DNA from: Candidatus Planktophila lacus
GTDB lineage: Bacteria > Actinomycetota > Actinomycetes > Nanopelagicales > Nanopelagicaceae
Length of the DNA: 64,000 bases
Assembly (NCBI RefSeq): GCF_002288385.1
Contig: NZ_CP016783.1
Span: forward strand, 744,001-808,000
Direction of reading: 5' to 3'
The position numbers were made by a program, and so were the translations under genes. The notes below the pieces were generated by a model. That model ran no database searches. It was not told the DNA's origin and saw only the letters and a program-made list of their open reading frames with translations. The stretch's first letter is position 1. The number at the start of each line of letters is the position of its first letter. Of the stretch, positions 44,225 to 53,338 are shown piece by piece.

Positions 44225-45834
44225 TCAAATTTTCAAATGTCTCACTTGTCTACCCCACATCAACACAAACGATTTTAGAAGGACTGACATTTTCTATTGA
44301 AGAAGGTGAAATGGTTCTGGTAATTGGTTCGACCGGAACTGGAAAATCTTCACTCCTACGTTTAATCAATGGCTTGGTTCCGCATCACACCGGTGGAATT
44401 TTGGCAGGAGATGTAACAGTTGATGGAATTTCTACTCAACTAGTGCGACCGGGTGAGTTGGCTCATCTCATTGGAATTGTGGGACAGAACCCAAGTAGCG
44501 GCTTTGTAACCGATACCGTTGAAGAAGAACTCGTCTTTAGTATGGAGTCGCTAAATGTGGCCCCGGATGTGATGCGCAAACGCGTTGAAGAGATACTTGA
44601 TCTACTGGCCCTGGCGCCACTACGTAACCGAGCGATTTCAACTCTCAGCGGTGGCGAACAGCAACGTTTAGCGATCGGCAGCGCACTTGTCATGCACCCC
44701 AAGATTTTAGTTTTGGATGAACCAACCAGCGCACTTGATCCGATAGCAGCCGAAGAAGTTCTCTCAATTATCCATCGCTTGGTTCATGACCTCAGCCTGA
44801 CAGTTGTCATTGCAGAACATCGCTTAGAGCGAGTAATTGGTTTTGCTGATCGAATCATTCATATAGCAGGAGATGGTCAAGCCCAAATTGATCTTCCCGA
44901 GAACATCCTGAAAAATTCAGATATCGCTCCCCCAATCGTTCATCTATCGCGCGCCCTTAAATTGGATCAACTCGGTCTTAGCGTTCGCGATGTTCGAAGA
45001 ATGACCGAAGATGTCAGACGCGATGGTAGAGAGAATCCGCAGTCACTAAAGAAAACGACTCCAACGGCTATTTCGGTTAAGGGAGCTTCGATTTCTTACG
45101 GCTCACATCTTGCGCTAAAGAACGTTGATGCACTTGTAATGGAGGGCGAAATTGTCGCCGTGATGGGTCGAAACGGCGCCGGCAAGAGCTCTCTCCTGCA
45201 ATCGATCGTAGGAGTTAAAGAGTTGGATCGAGGTGAGATATCGGTTTTCGCGCGTCCCCCAATGAGTCTTAAGGGTGCGCTGCGCCGCGCAACCGTTGGT
45301 TACATCCCGCAAGAACCTAGCGATCTCTTATACGCGCAAAGCGTTACGCAAGAGTGTTCACAAGCCGATAAAGATAATGAAATAGCAAGTGGTACAACCT
45401 TTGCTTTACTTCAAGAGCTAGTGCCTTCAGTCTCCCCTGCGACCCATCCACGCGATTTATCGGAAGGACAACGTTTGGCGCTGGCGCTGGCCGTGGTTCT
45501 CTCAGCACAACCGCGCGCGCTAATCCTGGATGAGCCAACGCGTGGGTTGGATTATCAATCTAAATCGCTCCTTATTGAGATTCTTAAGGGCTTCGCTGCA
45601 CAACCTGGAAAGTCAGTTGTTATTGCCACGCACGATGTCGAACTAGTGGCCGAACTAGCCGATCGAGTTATCTTCTTATCTGAAGGTGAAATTGTCGCAG
45701 ACGGACCAACGATCGATATTTTATTGGCATCACCTGCCTTTGCCCCACAGGTCGCCAAAGTGATGGCGCCACGGAGATGGCTAACGGTTAACGATGTAAT
45801 GCGGGCGCTGGATCCAGAAGCTGATCAGCAATGA
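44221..45834 (+). CDS. ECF transporter ATP-binding protein, fused A and A' subunits
   Basis: A 537-residue protein with two ABC ATPase domains. Domain 1 has Walker A VIGSTGTGKSSLLRLINGL, signature LSGGEQQRLAIG, and Walker B LVLDEPTSALDP. Domain 2 has Walker A VMGRNGAGKSSLLQSIVGV, a signature reading LSEGQRLALALA, and Walker B LILDEPTRGLDYQS. ECF systems often have separate EcfA and EcfA'; the fusion occurs in actinobacteria. I take the ATG at 44221, which overlaps the T component stop, over an upstream start at 44206. Confidence 0.92.
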   Translation: MIKFSNVSLVYPTSTQTILEGLTFSIEEGEMVLVIGSTGTGKSSLLRLINGLVPHHTGGILAGDVTVDGISTQLVRPGELAHLIGIVGQNPSSGFVTDTVEEELVFSMESLNVAPDVMRKRVEEILDLLALAPLRNRAISTLSGGEQQRLAIGSALVMHPKILVLDEPTSALDPIAAEEVLSIIHRLVHDLSLTVVIAEHRLERVIGFADRIIHIAGDGQAQIDLPENILKNSDIAPPIVHLSRALKLDQLGLSVRDVRRMTEDVRRDGRENPQSLKKTTPTAISVKGASISYGSHLALKNVDALVMEGEIVAVMGRNGAGKSSLLQSIVGVKELDRGEISVFARPPMSLKGALRRATVGYIPQEPSDLLYAQSVTQECSQADKDNEIASGTTFALLQELVPSVSPATHPRDLSEGQRLALALAVVLSAQPRALILDEPTRGLDYQSKSLLIEILKGFAAQPGKSVVIATHDVELVAELADRVIFLSEGEIVADGPTIDILLASPAFAPQVAKVMAPRRWLTVNDVMRALDPEADQQ

Positions 45835-46634
45835 AGTATTTAACTAACGATGTATATCGTTTCAGTGGCAAATCTAAATTCGCGCTCTTATTGGTTTCAA
45901 TCACAGTCTTTGCCGGCTTCACCTGGCCCTTCTATGTGCAATCACAGAGCTCGGCACAGTTTGCACAATACTTTTTCTGGGCAGCCGTTCCTGCCTCAAT
46001 CTTTTTACTAATCGCGCAACTGAGTGATTCTGGGTTAGATGCTAAATCTGTTGCACTACTTGGAACGCTCGCTGCTCTTTTGGCAGCGCTTCGACCACTA
46101 GGGGCTGGCGCAGTTGGACTTGAGCCTATGTGGTTTCTTTTAATTCTTGCCGCCCGCGTCTTTGGTTCGGCATTTGGTTTTCTGTTGGGCGTTCTCGGAA
46201 TGTTGGCATCGGCTCTTCTTACTGGTGGATTTGGACCTTGGTTGGCCTATCAACTCTTCGCAGCGGGCTTAGTCGGTTTATTTGCAGGTTCATTCCCGGC
46301 AAGAATCAAGGGCCGTGCTGAAATTTTCTTGCTGGTCTTTATCGCAATTCTCGCTTCGCTCATGTTCGGTTTATTGATGGATCTGCAATTCTGGCCGTGG
46401 GCGTTAGGTGGAGATACCCAACTCTCTTATCTGCCAGGAGCCCCCGTCTGGGAGAACTTAAATAGATTTATAACCTTTCACTTTCTATCGTCAATGGCGT
46501 GGGATATTCCAAGAGCTGTTTTGACGTCAACGCTAATTCTTATTACCGCGCCCGCTGTTCTATCGGCGCTGCGTAGAACAAGAACTAAAGCTGCCTTCTT
46601 GACGCCAGTCGAGTTCAGCGCACGTTTGAAGTAA
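45831..46634 (+). CDS. ECF transporter substrate-specific S component, probably for a corrinoid
   Basis: A 267-residue membrane protein with about six helices (FALLLVSITVFAGFTWPF, AVPASIFLLIAQLSDSG, FLLILAARVFGSAFGFLLGV, and others), and the S-component look of small Ala/Gly-rich helices, as in LGTLAALLAALRPLGAGAVG. It overlaps the fused ATPase by ATGA and ends 20 bp inside gcvT. Because the operon is headed by a B12 riboswitch, the substrate is likely cobalamin or a precursor. The substrate cannot be proven from the sequence. Confidence 0.82.
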   Translation: MKYLTNDVYRFSGKSKFALLLVSITVFAGFTWPFYVQSQSSAQFAQYFFWAAVPASIFLLIAQLSDSGLDAKSVALLGTLAALLAALRPLGAGAVGLEPMWFLLILAARVFGSAFGFLLGVLGMLASALLTGGFGPWLAYQLFAAGLVGLFAGSFPARIKGRAEIFLLVFIAILASLMFGLLMDLQFWPWALGGDTQLSYLPGAPVWENLNRFITFHFLSSMAWDIPRAVLTSTLILITAPAVLSALRRTRTKAAFLTPVEFSARLK

Positions 46635-47703
46635 CTAGCGGCAACTTAGTAATTACCGAAACGCTATCTCTTCCACGAACATCGACGATTAACTCATCGC
46701 CTACTTTATATTCGGGGTTGACCAAAGCCAAGGCGATACCTTTTTTTAAGGTTGGCGAGAAAGTTCCGCTCGTTATCTCGCCAACAACTTCGCCGCTTGA
46801 ATTCTTAATCTGCATACCAGCACGTGGAATACCGCGATCTTGGCTAACAAGGGCGCGCAGTTTGGTGTGCGATTTTGCTTCACGTTGCTCAGTAAGCGCT
46901 TTAGCGCCACTGAAAGTTGGCTTCTCCCAATCAATCGCCCAAGTGGCTGATGCTTGAACCGGTGTTATTTGAAGAGTTAACTCGTGTCCATGAAGTGGAT
47001 ATCCCATTTCGGTGCGCAAGGTATCGCGCGCACCTAAGCCGCAGATTAAACCGTCGTATGGCTTAATTGCTTCGACCAGGGATTCCCAAACAGCGCCAGC
47101 ATCGCTCCAGCTTGGAAGAATTTCATATCCATGTTCGCCGGTGTAACCAGTGCGACACAAAATGGCAGGGCGCCCTGAAATCTGGATGTGTTCAAAGGCC
47201 ATGTAATCCATCGCAGGGTTTAAGCCAAGGGATTCAATGACCGATTTAGATTTTGGGCCTTGCACTGCGATGACCGCAAATTTCTCGTGGAGATTTGTAA
47301 TCGTGATTCCAGTAGGCACAACAGCCGTGAGGGCAGCGACTACATCTGATGTGTTGGATGCGTTAGGGATTAGAAATAAATCAGTCGGGCTATTTCGATA
47401 AACAATCAGATCATCGATAACTCCGCCAGCAGAGTTGCAGTGAAGGGTGTACTGGGCCTGTCCATCGGTAATTCGATTTAAATCATTGGTAAAGACAGAG
47501 TTGAGAAATTCCAGCGCTCCTTCGCCAATCACGCTGACTTTGCCGAGGTGAGATACATCAAATATCCCAACTCGCTCCCGAACAGCGGTGTGTTCGGCGA
47601 TTACGCCCGATGCTGGGTACTCAATAGGCATCAACCAACCGCCGAAATCGGCCATCTTTGCGTTAAGTGCAAGATGTTTTTCAGCAAGTGGTGAATTTTT
47701 CAT
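46615..47703 (-). CDS. gcvT: Aminomethyltransferase (glycine cleavage T protein)
   Basis: T protein of glycine cleavage, moving the aminomethyl carbon from the lipoylated H protein to tetrahydrofolate. The 362 residues include PLAEKHLALNAKMADFGGWL at the start, VFTNDLNRITDGQAQYTLHC, CRTGYTGEHGYEIL (folate-binding), GARDTLRTEMGYPLHGHEL, and the C-terminal VGEITSGTFSPTLKKGIAL. The usual neighbours gcvH and gcvP are not in the window. TAAGTT is six bases before the ATG. Its 3' end overlaps the S component by 20 bp. Confidence 0.95.
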   Translation of the reverse strand: MKNSPLAEKHLALNAKMADFGGWLMPIEYPASGVIAEHTAVRERVGIFDVSHLGKVSVIGEGALEFLNSVFTNDLNRITDGQAQYTLHCNSAGGVIDDLIVYRNSPTDLFLIPNASNTSDVVAALTAVVPTGITITNLHEKFAVIAVQGPKSKSVIESLGLNPAMDYMAFEHIQISGRPAILCRTGYTGEHGYEILPSWSDAGAVWESLVEAIKPYDGLICGLGARDTLRTEMGYPLHGHELTLQITPVQASATWAIDWEKPTFSGAKALTEQREAKSHTKLRALVSQDRGIPRAGMQIKNSSGEVVGEITSGTFSPTLKKGIALALVNPEYKVGDELIVDVRGRDSVSVITKLPLVTSNVR

Positions 47704-47709
47704 GTAGAC

Positions 47710-47715
47710 AACTTA
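47710..47715 (-). promoter_or_regulatory. Leaderless -10 box for gcvT
   Basis: TAAGTT on the minus strand, six bases (GTCTAC) before the gcvT ATG. Confidence 0.45.
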
Positions 47716-47800
47716 CACTTACCCGAGCATCGCCACCAGATAAGAACCATCATTTAGTAGCGAGTCACCACGACGCAGGTTACTTCTTAAGGAGCTTTAC

Positions 47801-49300
47801 ATGACAACAATCCACCTTTCTGATGGAATCATCAAAGATGAGATTCTGGTAGTTGGGCTATCTCATAAGAAGAGCAAATCCTCGCTAACAATTGAAAGTG
47901 GCGATATCGCACTTGATACAAAGAAAATTTTGGCGACCTTGGCCGATATGGGTGCAACTGGCAAGGCCGATGAAGTCATTAAAATCCCCGGTACTAGTAC
48001 GCGTCTATTAATCTTCACCGGACTTGGCGAACATAAAGCCACCTTCGACGATGAGACCCTGCGCCGCGCAGCAGGTGCAGCCGCGCGAGCTCTGGCCGGA
48101 AATTCCAGCGCCACCTTCTCGCTTCCCGCAAAGAAAGCAAATGCAGTCGGAGCTGTTGCAGAGGGCGCGCTATTGGGCGCGTATGTCTTTAACAAATTTA
48201 GAGTTGATTCACTAAGTGATCGCCGCCCGAGCCTTAAGTCGGTAACGGTTCACTCATCCCTTGCCCAAGATCCAAAGGCGAAGGCAGCGGTTAAACGAGC
48301 AGCGATTATTGGGGATTACACCGCAATTGTTCGCGATCTCATCAACACTCCCCCAAGTCACTTAACTCCTGATTCGTTCTGCAAGACATTTACTGAAATC
48401 GTTAAGAAAGCAGGCGGTGCCGCAGCCGGCTTAAAGGTTTCGATAATGACTGATTCACAGTTAAAGGCAAAGGGATATGGCGGAATCACCGCAGTCGGAC
48501 AAGGTTCTGCAAATCCACAACGACTGCTTCAAATTTCATATCGCCCAGTTAAGGCTAAGGCGCGCAAAACCTACGCCTACGTTGGTAAGGGAATCACCTT
48601 CGATACTGGTGGCTTAGCTCTCAAGCCTGCTGCCGGAATGGAAGCGATGAAATCCGATATGTCAGGAGCTGCTGCTGTCTGTGCAGCAACTATCGCAATC
48701 GCACTTCTGAAGCTTCCGATAGCCATTGATTGTTACGCGCCGCTTGCTGAAAATATGGTCAGCGATAACGCAACTCGTCCAAGTGACATCATCACTATGT
48801 ATGGTGGCAAAACTATTGAGGTCCTAAACCCAGATGCGGAAGGGCGTTTAGTCCTTGGTGATGCGCTGGTGAAGGCGCAAGAGAATAAAGATCTAGACGG
48901 AATCGTTGATGTTGCAACTCTCACCGGTGCCCAAGTTGTTGCACTCGGTACGCGAACAAGTGCGATCATGACCAACAACCAAGAATTCAGCGATCACTTC
49001 TTTGCAATTACAAAAGAGGTTGGCGAAGCTTTCTGGCCGATGCCGCTTCCTGTAGAACTTCGCGCATCTCTTGATTCACCAGTCGCTGATATGGCAAATA
49101 TCGGTGAACGTATGGGCGGAATGATGGTCGCTGGCCTCTTTCTAAAGGAGTTCATCGCACCTGAGTTGCCTTGGTTACATCTCGATATCGCAGGTCCGGC
49201 CTATAACGAAGGCGATCCATATGGCTATACGCCAGTTGGCGGCACTGGTGTTGCTCTGCGCTCACTGGTTGCCCTTGCTGAATCAGCCGCCATTTCGTAA
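47801..49300 (+). CDS. pepA: Leucyl aminopeptidase (M17)
   Basis: Hexameric M17 zinc/manganese aminopeptidase, 499 residues, releasing N-terminal amino acids from peptides. Metal and catalytic residues lie in YVGKGITFDTGGLALKP (Lys, Asp), MKSDMSGAAAV (Asp, Met) and LNPDAEGRLVLGDAL (Asp, Glu, catalytic Arg). The N-terminal alpha/beta regulatory domain is present. It stands divergent from gcvT with 97 bp between, and has a strong Shine-Dalgarno, AAGGAG, seven bases before the ATG, unlike most genes here. Confidence 0.95.
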   Translation: MTTIHLSDGIIKDEILVVGLSHKKSKSSLTIESGDIALDTKKILATLADMGATGKADEVIKIPGTSTRLLIFTGLGEHKATFDDETLRRAAGAAARALAGNSSATFSLPAKKANAVGAVAEGALLGAYVFNKFRVDSLSDRRPSLKSVTVHSSLAQDPKAKAAVKRAAIIGDYTAIVRDLINTPPSHLTPDSFCKTFTEIVKKAGGAAAGLKVSIMTDSQLKAKGYGGITAVGQGSANPQRLLQISYRPVKAKARKTYAYVGKGITFDTGGLALKPAAGMEAMKSDMSGAAAVCAATIAIALLKLPIAIDCYAPLAENMVSDNATRPSDIITMYGGKTIEVLNPDAEGRLVLGDALVKAQENKDLDGIVDVATLTGAQVVALGTRTSAIMTNNQEFSDHFFAITKEVGEAFWPMPLPVELRASLDSPVADMANIGERMGGMMVAGLFLKEFIAPELPWLHLDIAGPAYNEGDPYGYTPVGGTGVALRSLVALAESAAIS

Positions 49301-49375
49301 TCGGGCGTTAAAACTGGCAAGATAGGAACTAATCGGGCCGCTTCGTGGCGCTCGGTGATGAGGGAGTCAGCAGAC

Positions 49376-50743
49376 GTGTCTAATTTTGATCTCGTAGTTT
49401 TAGGTGGCGGCAGTGGCGGTTACGCAGCTGCGCTACGTGGCGCTCAACTCGGACTATCCGTAGCGCTAATCGAGGCAGATAAATTAGGCGGCACTTGTCT
49501 TCACCGCGGATGTATCCCAACTAAGGCCCTGCTCCACGCCGGCGAGATTGCAGATGGCGCACGCGATGCGAGCCACTTCGGCGTAAATGCAACTTTTAAC
49601 TCAATAGATATGACCGGCGTAAATGCCTACAAGGATGGCGTCGTTTCAAAGTTACATAAGGGTCTGCAAGGTCTAGTTAAATCTCGAAACATCACCTTTA
49701 TCGAAGGCCACGGAAAGCTTGTCTCTAAGGACACCATCGAAGTTAATGGCGCTCGCTACACAGGCAAAAATATTCTTCTTGCAACCGGTTCATATGCCCG
49801 CACTCTGCCTGGTCTAGATATTGATGGAAAGCAAGTCATCACATCTGATAAGGCGATGAAGATGGAATATGTGCCAAAGAGCGTAATTGTTCTGGGTGGC
49901 GGAGTTATCGGATGTGAGTTTGCATCAGTCTGGAAATCATTCGGTGCAGAAGTAACAATTATCGAAGGTTTGCCGCACCTTGTAGCTCTGGAAGATGAAT
50001 CATCAAGCAAGCAGTTAGAACGCGCCTACCGTAAGCGCGGAATTAACTTCGAACTAGGCGTTCGCTTTAAATCCCATGCAGTCACAGCTGATGGAGTAAC
50101 CGTCACCTTGGAAGATGGAAAGACATTTACCGCTGAAGTTCTCTTGGTTGCCGTTGGTCGCGGTCCAGTTTCCGCCAACCTCGGCTATGAAGAACAAGGC
50201 ATCACGATGGATCGTGGATACGTTTTGGTTGATAACAAGTGCCGCACCAATGTGCCAGGTATTTGGGCAGTAGGAGATTTGATTCCAACGCTGCAACTCG
50301 CTCATGTTGGTTTCGGAGAAGGCATCTTGGTTGCTGAGGAGATCGCAGGTCTTAATCCACGTCCAATCAACTATGACGGCGTTCCACGCGTTACTTACTC
50401 TGAACCAGAAGTTGCCTCAGTTGGCCTTACAACTGCGCAAGCAAAAGAACGTGGTTATGACGTTGTCGAACTTAATTACGACCTAGCCGGAAACGGTAAG
50501 GCGCAGATTCTGCGTACAGCGGGTTCAATAAAGCTGGTCTCGCAAAAGGGTGGACCAGTTCTAGGAATTCACATGGTTGGCTCACGTGTCGGTGAACTAC
50601 TCGCCGAAGCGCAATTAATCTTTAACTGGGAAGCATCAGCAGATGATGTTTCTCCATTGATCCACGCCCACCCAACGCTTTCTGAAGCAATGGGTGAAGC
50701 GCATATGGCACTTGCCGGCAAACCACTTCACGCTCACGGATAG
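49376..50743 (+). CDS. lpdA: Dihydrolipoyl dehydrogenase (E3)
   Basis: FAD- and NAD-dependent E3 of the 2-oxoacid dehydrogenase complexes and glycine cleavage. The N-terminal FAD motif is LVVLGGGSGGYAAALRG, the redox disulfide GTCLHRGCIPTKALL, the second dinucleotide motif VIVLGGGVIGCEFASVW, and the His-Glu pair at HAHPTLSEAMGEA in the C-terminal dimer domain. I use GTG 49376 (455 residues), giving the usual VSNFDLVVLGGG opening; GAGGGAG lies upstream of it. It is followed 15 bp later by the E2 gene. Confidence 0.95.
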   Translation: MSNFDLVVLGGGSGGYAAALRGAQLGLSVALIEADKLGGTCLHRGCIPTKALLHAGEIADGARDASHFGVNATFNSIDMTGVNAYKDGVVSKLHKGLQGLVKSRNITFIEGHGKLVSKDTIEVNGARYTGKNILLATGSYARTLPGLDIDGKQVITSDKAMKMEYVPKSVIVLGGGVIGCEFASVWKSFGAEVTIIEGLPHLVALEDESSSKQLERAYRKRGINFELGVRFKSHAVTADGVTVTLEDGKTFTAEVLLVAVGRGPVSANLGYEEQGITMDRGYVLVDNKCRTNVPGIWAVGDLIPTLQLAHVGFGEGILVAEEIAGLNPRPINYDGVPRVTYSEPEVASVGLTTAQAKERGYDVVELNYDLAGNGKAQILRTAGSIKLVSQKGGPVLGIHMVGSRVGELLAEAQLIFNWEASADDVSPLIHAHPTLSEAMGEAHMALAGKPLHAHG

Positions 50744-50758
50744 AGAATAGGAAAAGCA

Positions 50759-52441
50759 ATGACTTTCTCAGTAACTATGCCAGCACTTGGCGAAAGTGTC
50801 AGCGAAGGTACAGTCACACGTTGGCTTAAATCCGAAGGCGATCATGTCGCAATGGATGAGCCACTCCTTGAAGTATCAACCGACAAAGTCGATACCGAAA
50901 TTCCTTCACCTGTTGCCGGCATCTTGCAGAAAATAGTTGTTGCAATTGATCAGACCGTTCCAGTTGGAGCAGAGCTTGCAATCATCGCCGATGGTGCTGC
51001 GCCCGCTTCAACTCCTGCACCTGCAGCGCCAGTTGCTGCCGCACCTGTTACTCCGCCTGCTGCCGCACCTGCGCCAGCAGCACCAGTTGCTACTGCTCCT
51101 GCTGCAGCTGCAACATCTGCCGGAACAATTATTACGATGCCAGCACTTGGCGAGAGCGTTAGCGAAGGAACTGTTACGCGCTGGTTAAAGGGCGTCGGAG
51201 ATTCAGTCGCAGTTGATGAAGCTCTTCTCGAAGTTTCAACTGACAAAGTTGATACCGAAATTCCTTCACCTGTTGCAGGAACAATTCTTTCAATCGATGT
51301 TCCTGTTGATTCAACTGTTCCAGTTGGCGCACGTTTAGCAGTTATCGGTGGCGCAGGAGCTTCCGCACCTGCCGCACCAGTTGTAACTCCCCCAGCGCCA
51401 CCAGTTGTTGCTGCACCAGTTGCTGCACCAGTTGCTGCACCAATAATTTCTGCTCCAGCGCCAGTAGCACCACCAGCGCCAGCGCCTGTTGCTGCAAGTG
51501 CTCCTGTATCACAACCTGCCGATGCTTATGTAACTCCAATTGTTCGTAAGTTAGCTAACGATCTTGGGGTAAACCTGGCAAGTGTAAAAGGCTCTGGTGT
51601 AGGTGGACGAATTCGCAAGGAAGATGTTGAGGCTGCTGCACCAAAGAGCGCCGCTCCGGTTTCAACAACAGCGGCAGCACCTGCACAACGCTCTGCTGCG
51701 GCACCTGTCGTTGCAACGTCTCCACTTCGCGGAACTACCGTAACCATGTCACGTCTTCGTAAAGTAATCGCAGCCCGCATGGTCGAATCACTTCAAGTAA
51801 GTGCGCAGTTAACAACTGTCGTGGAAGTAGATGTAACAAAGATTGCTCGTCTGCGTGATCGCTCAAAGGCAACATTCGAGGCACGTGAGGGCGTAAAACT
51901 CTCATTCCTTCCATTCTTTGCAGTTGCGGTTTGCGAAGCGCTAAAGCAGCACCCAGTACTTAACTCATCGGTTGAGGGCGACCAGATCATTTATCACGGC
52001 GCAGAACATCTCGGAGTTGCCGTAGATACTGAACGTGGATTGCTAGTTCCAGTGATCCATAATGCTGGAGATCTAAATATGGGTGGCATCGCACGCAAGA
52101 TTTCTGATCTCGCTGCACGCACCCGCGACAATAAGGTCACTCCTGATGAACTGGGTGGCGGAACATTTACGTTAACGAATACCGGAAGCCGCGGAGCGCT
52201 CTTTGATACTCCAATTATCAATCAGCCACAGGTTGCAATCCTCGGTCTTGGTGCAGTTGTTAAGCGTCCAATGGTTGTTAAAGGCGACGATGGTGGCGAA
52301 TCTATTGCGATTCGTTCCATGGTCTACCTTGGTCTTTCATACGATCATCGCGTAGTCGATGGCGCAGATGCTGCTCGATTCCTAGTCACTCTTAAAGAGC
52401 GACTAGAAGGCGGCGCTTTCGAATCAGATCTAGGTCTCTAA
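50759..52441 (+). CDS. sucB: Dihydrolipoamide acyltransferase (E2), 2-oxoglutarate or pyruvate dehydrogenase
   Basis: E2 core enzyme, 560 residues. Two lipoyl domains each carry [15 protein letters not shown] with the lipoylated Lys, separated by Ala/Pro-rich linkers. A peripheral subunit-binding domain follows ([20 protein letters not shown]), then the catalytic domain ending with [20 protein letters not shown] (His, Asp). Actinobacterial SucB-like E2 often serves both pyruvate and 2-oxoglutarate complexes; which one here is open. The E1 gene is not in the window. lipB and lipA lie a few genes downstream. Confidence 0.93.
   Translation: MTFSVTMPALGESVSEGTVTRWLKSEGDHVAMDEPLLEVSTDKVDTEIPSPVAGILQKIVVAIDQTVPVGAELAIIADGAAPASTPAPAAPVAAAPVTPPAAAPAPAAPVATAPAAAATSAGTIITMPALGESVSEGTVTRWLKGVGDSVAVDEALLEVSTDKVDTEIPSPVAGTILSIDVPVDSTVPVGARLAVIGGAGASAPAAPVVTPPAPPVVAAPVAAPVAAPIISAPAPVAPPAPAPVAASAPVSQPADAYVTPIVRKLANDLGVNLASVKGSGVGGRIRKEDVEAAAPKSAAPVSTTAAAPAQRSAAAPVVATSPLRGTTVTMSRLRKVIAARMVESLQVSAQLTTVVEVDVTKIARLRDRSKATFEAREGVKLSFLPFFAVAVCEALKQHPVLNSSVEGDQIIYHGAEHLGVAVDTERGLLVPVIHNAGDLNMGGIARKISDLAARTRDNKVTPDELGGGTFTLTNTGSRGALFDTPIINQPQVAILGLGAVVKRPMVVKGDDGGESIAIRSMVYLGLSYDHRVVDGADAARFLVTLKERLEGGAFESDLGL
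51407..51442 (+). repeat. Three perfect 12-bp tandem repeats in the sucB linker
   Basis: GTTGCTGCACCA occurs three times in a row, encoding Val-Ala-Ala-Pro each time, in the second flexible linker of the E2. Such repeats can change copy number by slippage without breaking the frame. Confidence 0.8.
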
Positions 52442-52447
52442 ACTTCT

Positions 52448-53338
52448 ATGACAGTTCCACAACGCATCGCAATTACTGGCGCATCCGGTCTCATCGGAAG
52501 TGCGCTAGTTGGCCATTTGAAATCGGAAGGCCACACGGTTCAGCGCCTAGTTCGTCGCGCAACTGTTGCACCTGATGAGATTCAGTGGGATCCCAAGACA
52601 GGTTATGTAGATATTGAAGCGCTGCGTGGCGTCGATGCAGTTATTCACTTAGCTGGCGTTGGAGTTGGCGATAAGCGTTGGACGAAGCGATATAAATCAG
52701 AAATACTAAATTCACGTTTGCTAGGAACAACTGCAATTGCAAACGCAGTTGCCGAAGTAAAACCACAAGTTTTTATCTCGGCAAGTGCGATCGGTTGGTA
52801 TGGAGATTCTGGAAACCGCGCTGTTGTTGAGAGCGATTCTGTCGGCAATGATTTCTTAGCTGCAGTTTGCCGCGAATGGGAAGGCGCTGCCGACCTCGCA
52901 GGAGATGTTCGTACTGTAAAACTTCGCACAGGTTTGGTCCTTGATCCAACTGGTGGCGCGCTAGGTCGCATGCTGCCACTCTTTAGATTTGGTCTCGGTG
53001 GAAAGCTCGGTTCAGGTAAGCAGTGGTGGTCTTGGATAACTCTTCACGATGTAGTCCGCGCGATCATCTTTGCACTTGAACACCCAATTGCCGGTCCAGT
53101 AAACCTGACAACGCCTAACCCTGTTACCAACCAAGAATTTACCGCCGCCCTTGCTCGTGCCATGAATCGACCAGCGCTATTTCCAGCACCTGCAATTGCG
53201 CTAAAAATCGCACTCGGTGGATTTGCCAGCGAAGTACTGGGTTCAAAGAAAGTTATGCCGAACGCTCTAAGCGATGCAGGATTTGTTTGGGATTATCCAC
53301 ATATCACCAACGCGTTAACGGCGTTGATCGATCAGTAA
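52448..53338 (+). CDS. TIGR01777 family NAD-dependent epimerase-like protein
   Basis: A 296-residue short-chain dehydrogenase-like protein of the TIGR01777/SDR39U1 type. It starts with IAITGASGLIGSALVGHLKS (GxxGxxG), continues with VDAVIHLAGVGVGDKRWTK and ISASAIGWYGDSGNRAVVE (YG active-site neighbourhood), and ends with a C-terminal DUF1731-like part (FVWDYPHITNALTAL). The function of the family is not settled. It follows sucB by 6 bp and overlaps the FAD enzyme gene by 24 bp at the 3' end. Confidence 0.87.
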   Translation: MTVPQRIAITGASGLIGSALVGHLKSEGHTVQRLVRRATVAPDEIQWDPKTGYVDIEALRGVDAVIHLAGVGVGDKRWTKRYKSEILNSRLLGTTAIANAVAEVKPQVFISASAIGWYGDSGNRAVVESDSVGNDFLAAVCREWEGAADLAGDVRTVKLRTGLVLDPTGGALGRMLPLFRFGLGGKLGSGKQWWSWITLHDVVRAIIFALEHPIAGPVNLTTPNPVTNQEFTAALARAMNRPALFPAPAIALKIALGGFASEVLGSKKVMPNALSDAGFVWDYPHITNALTALIDQ

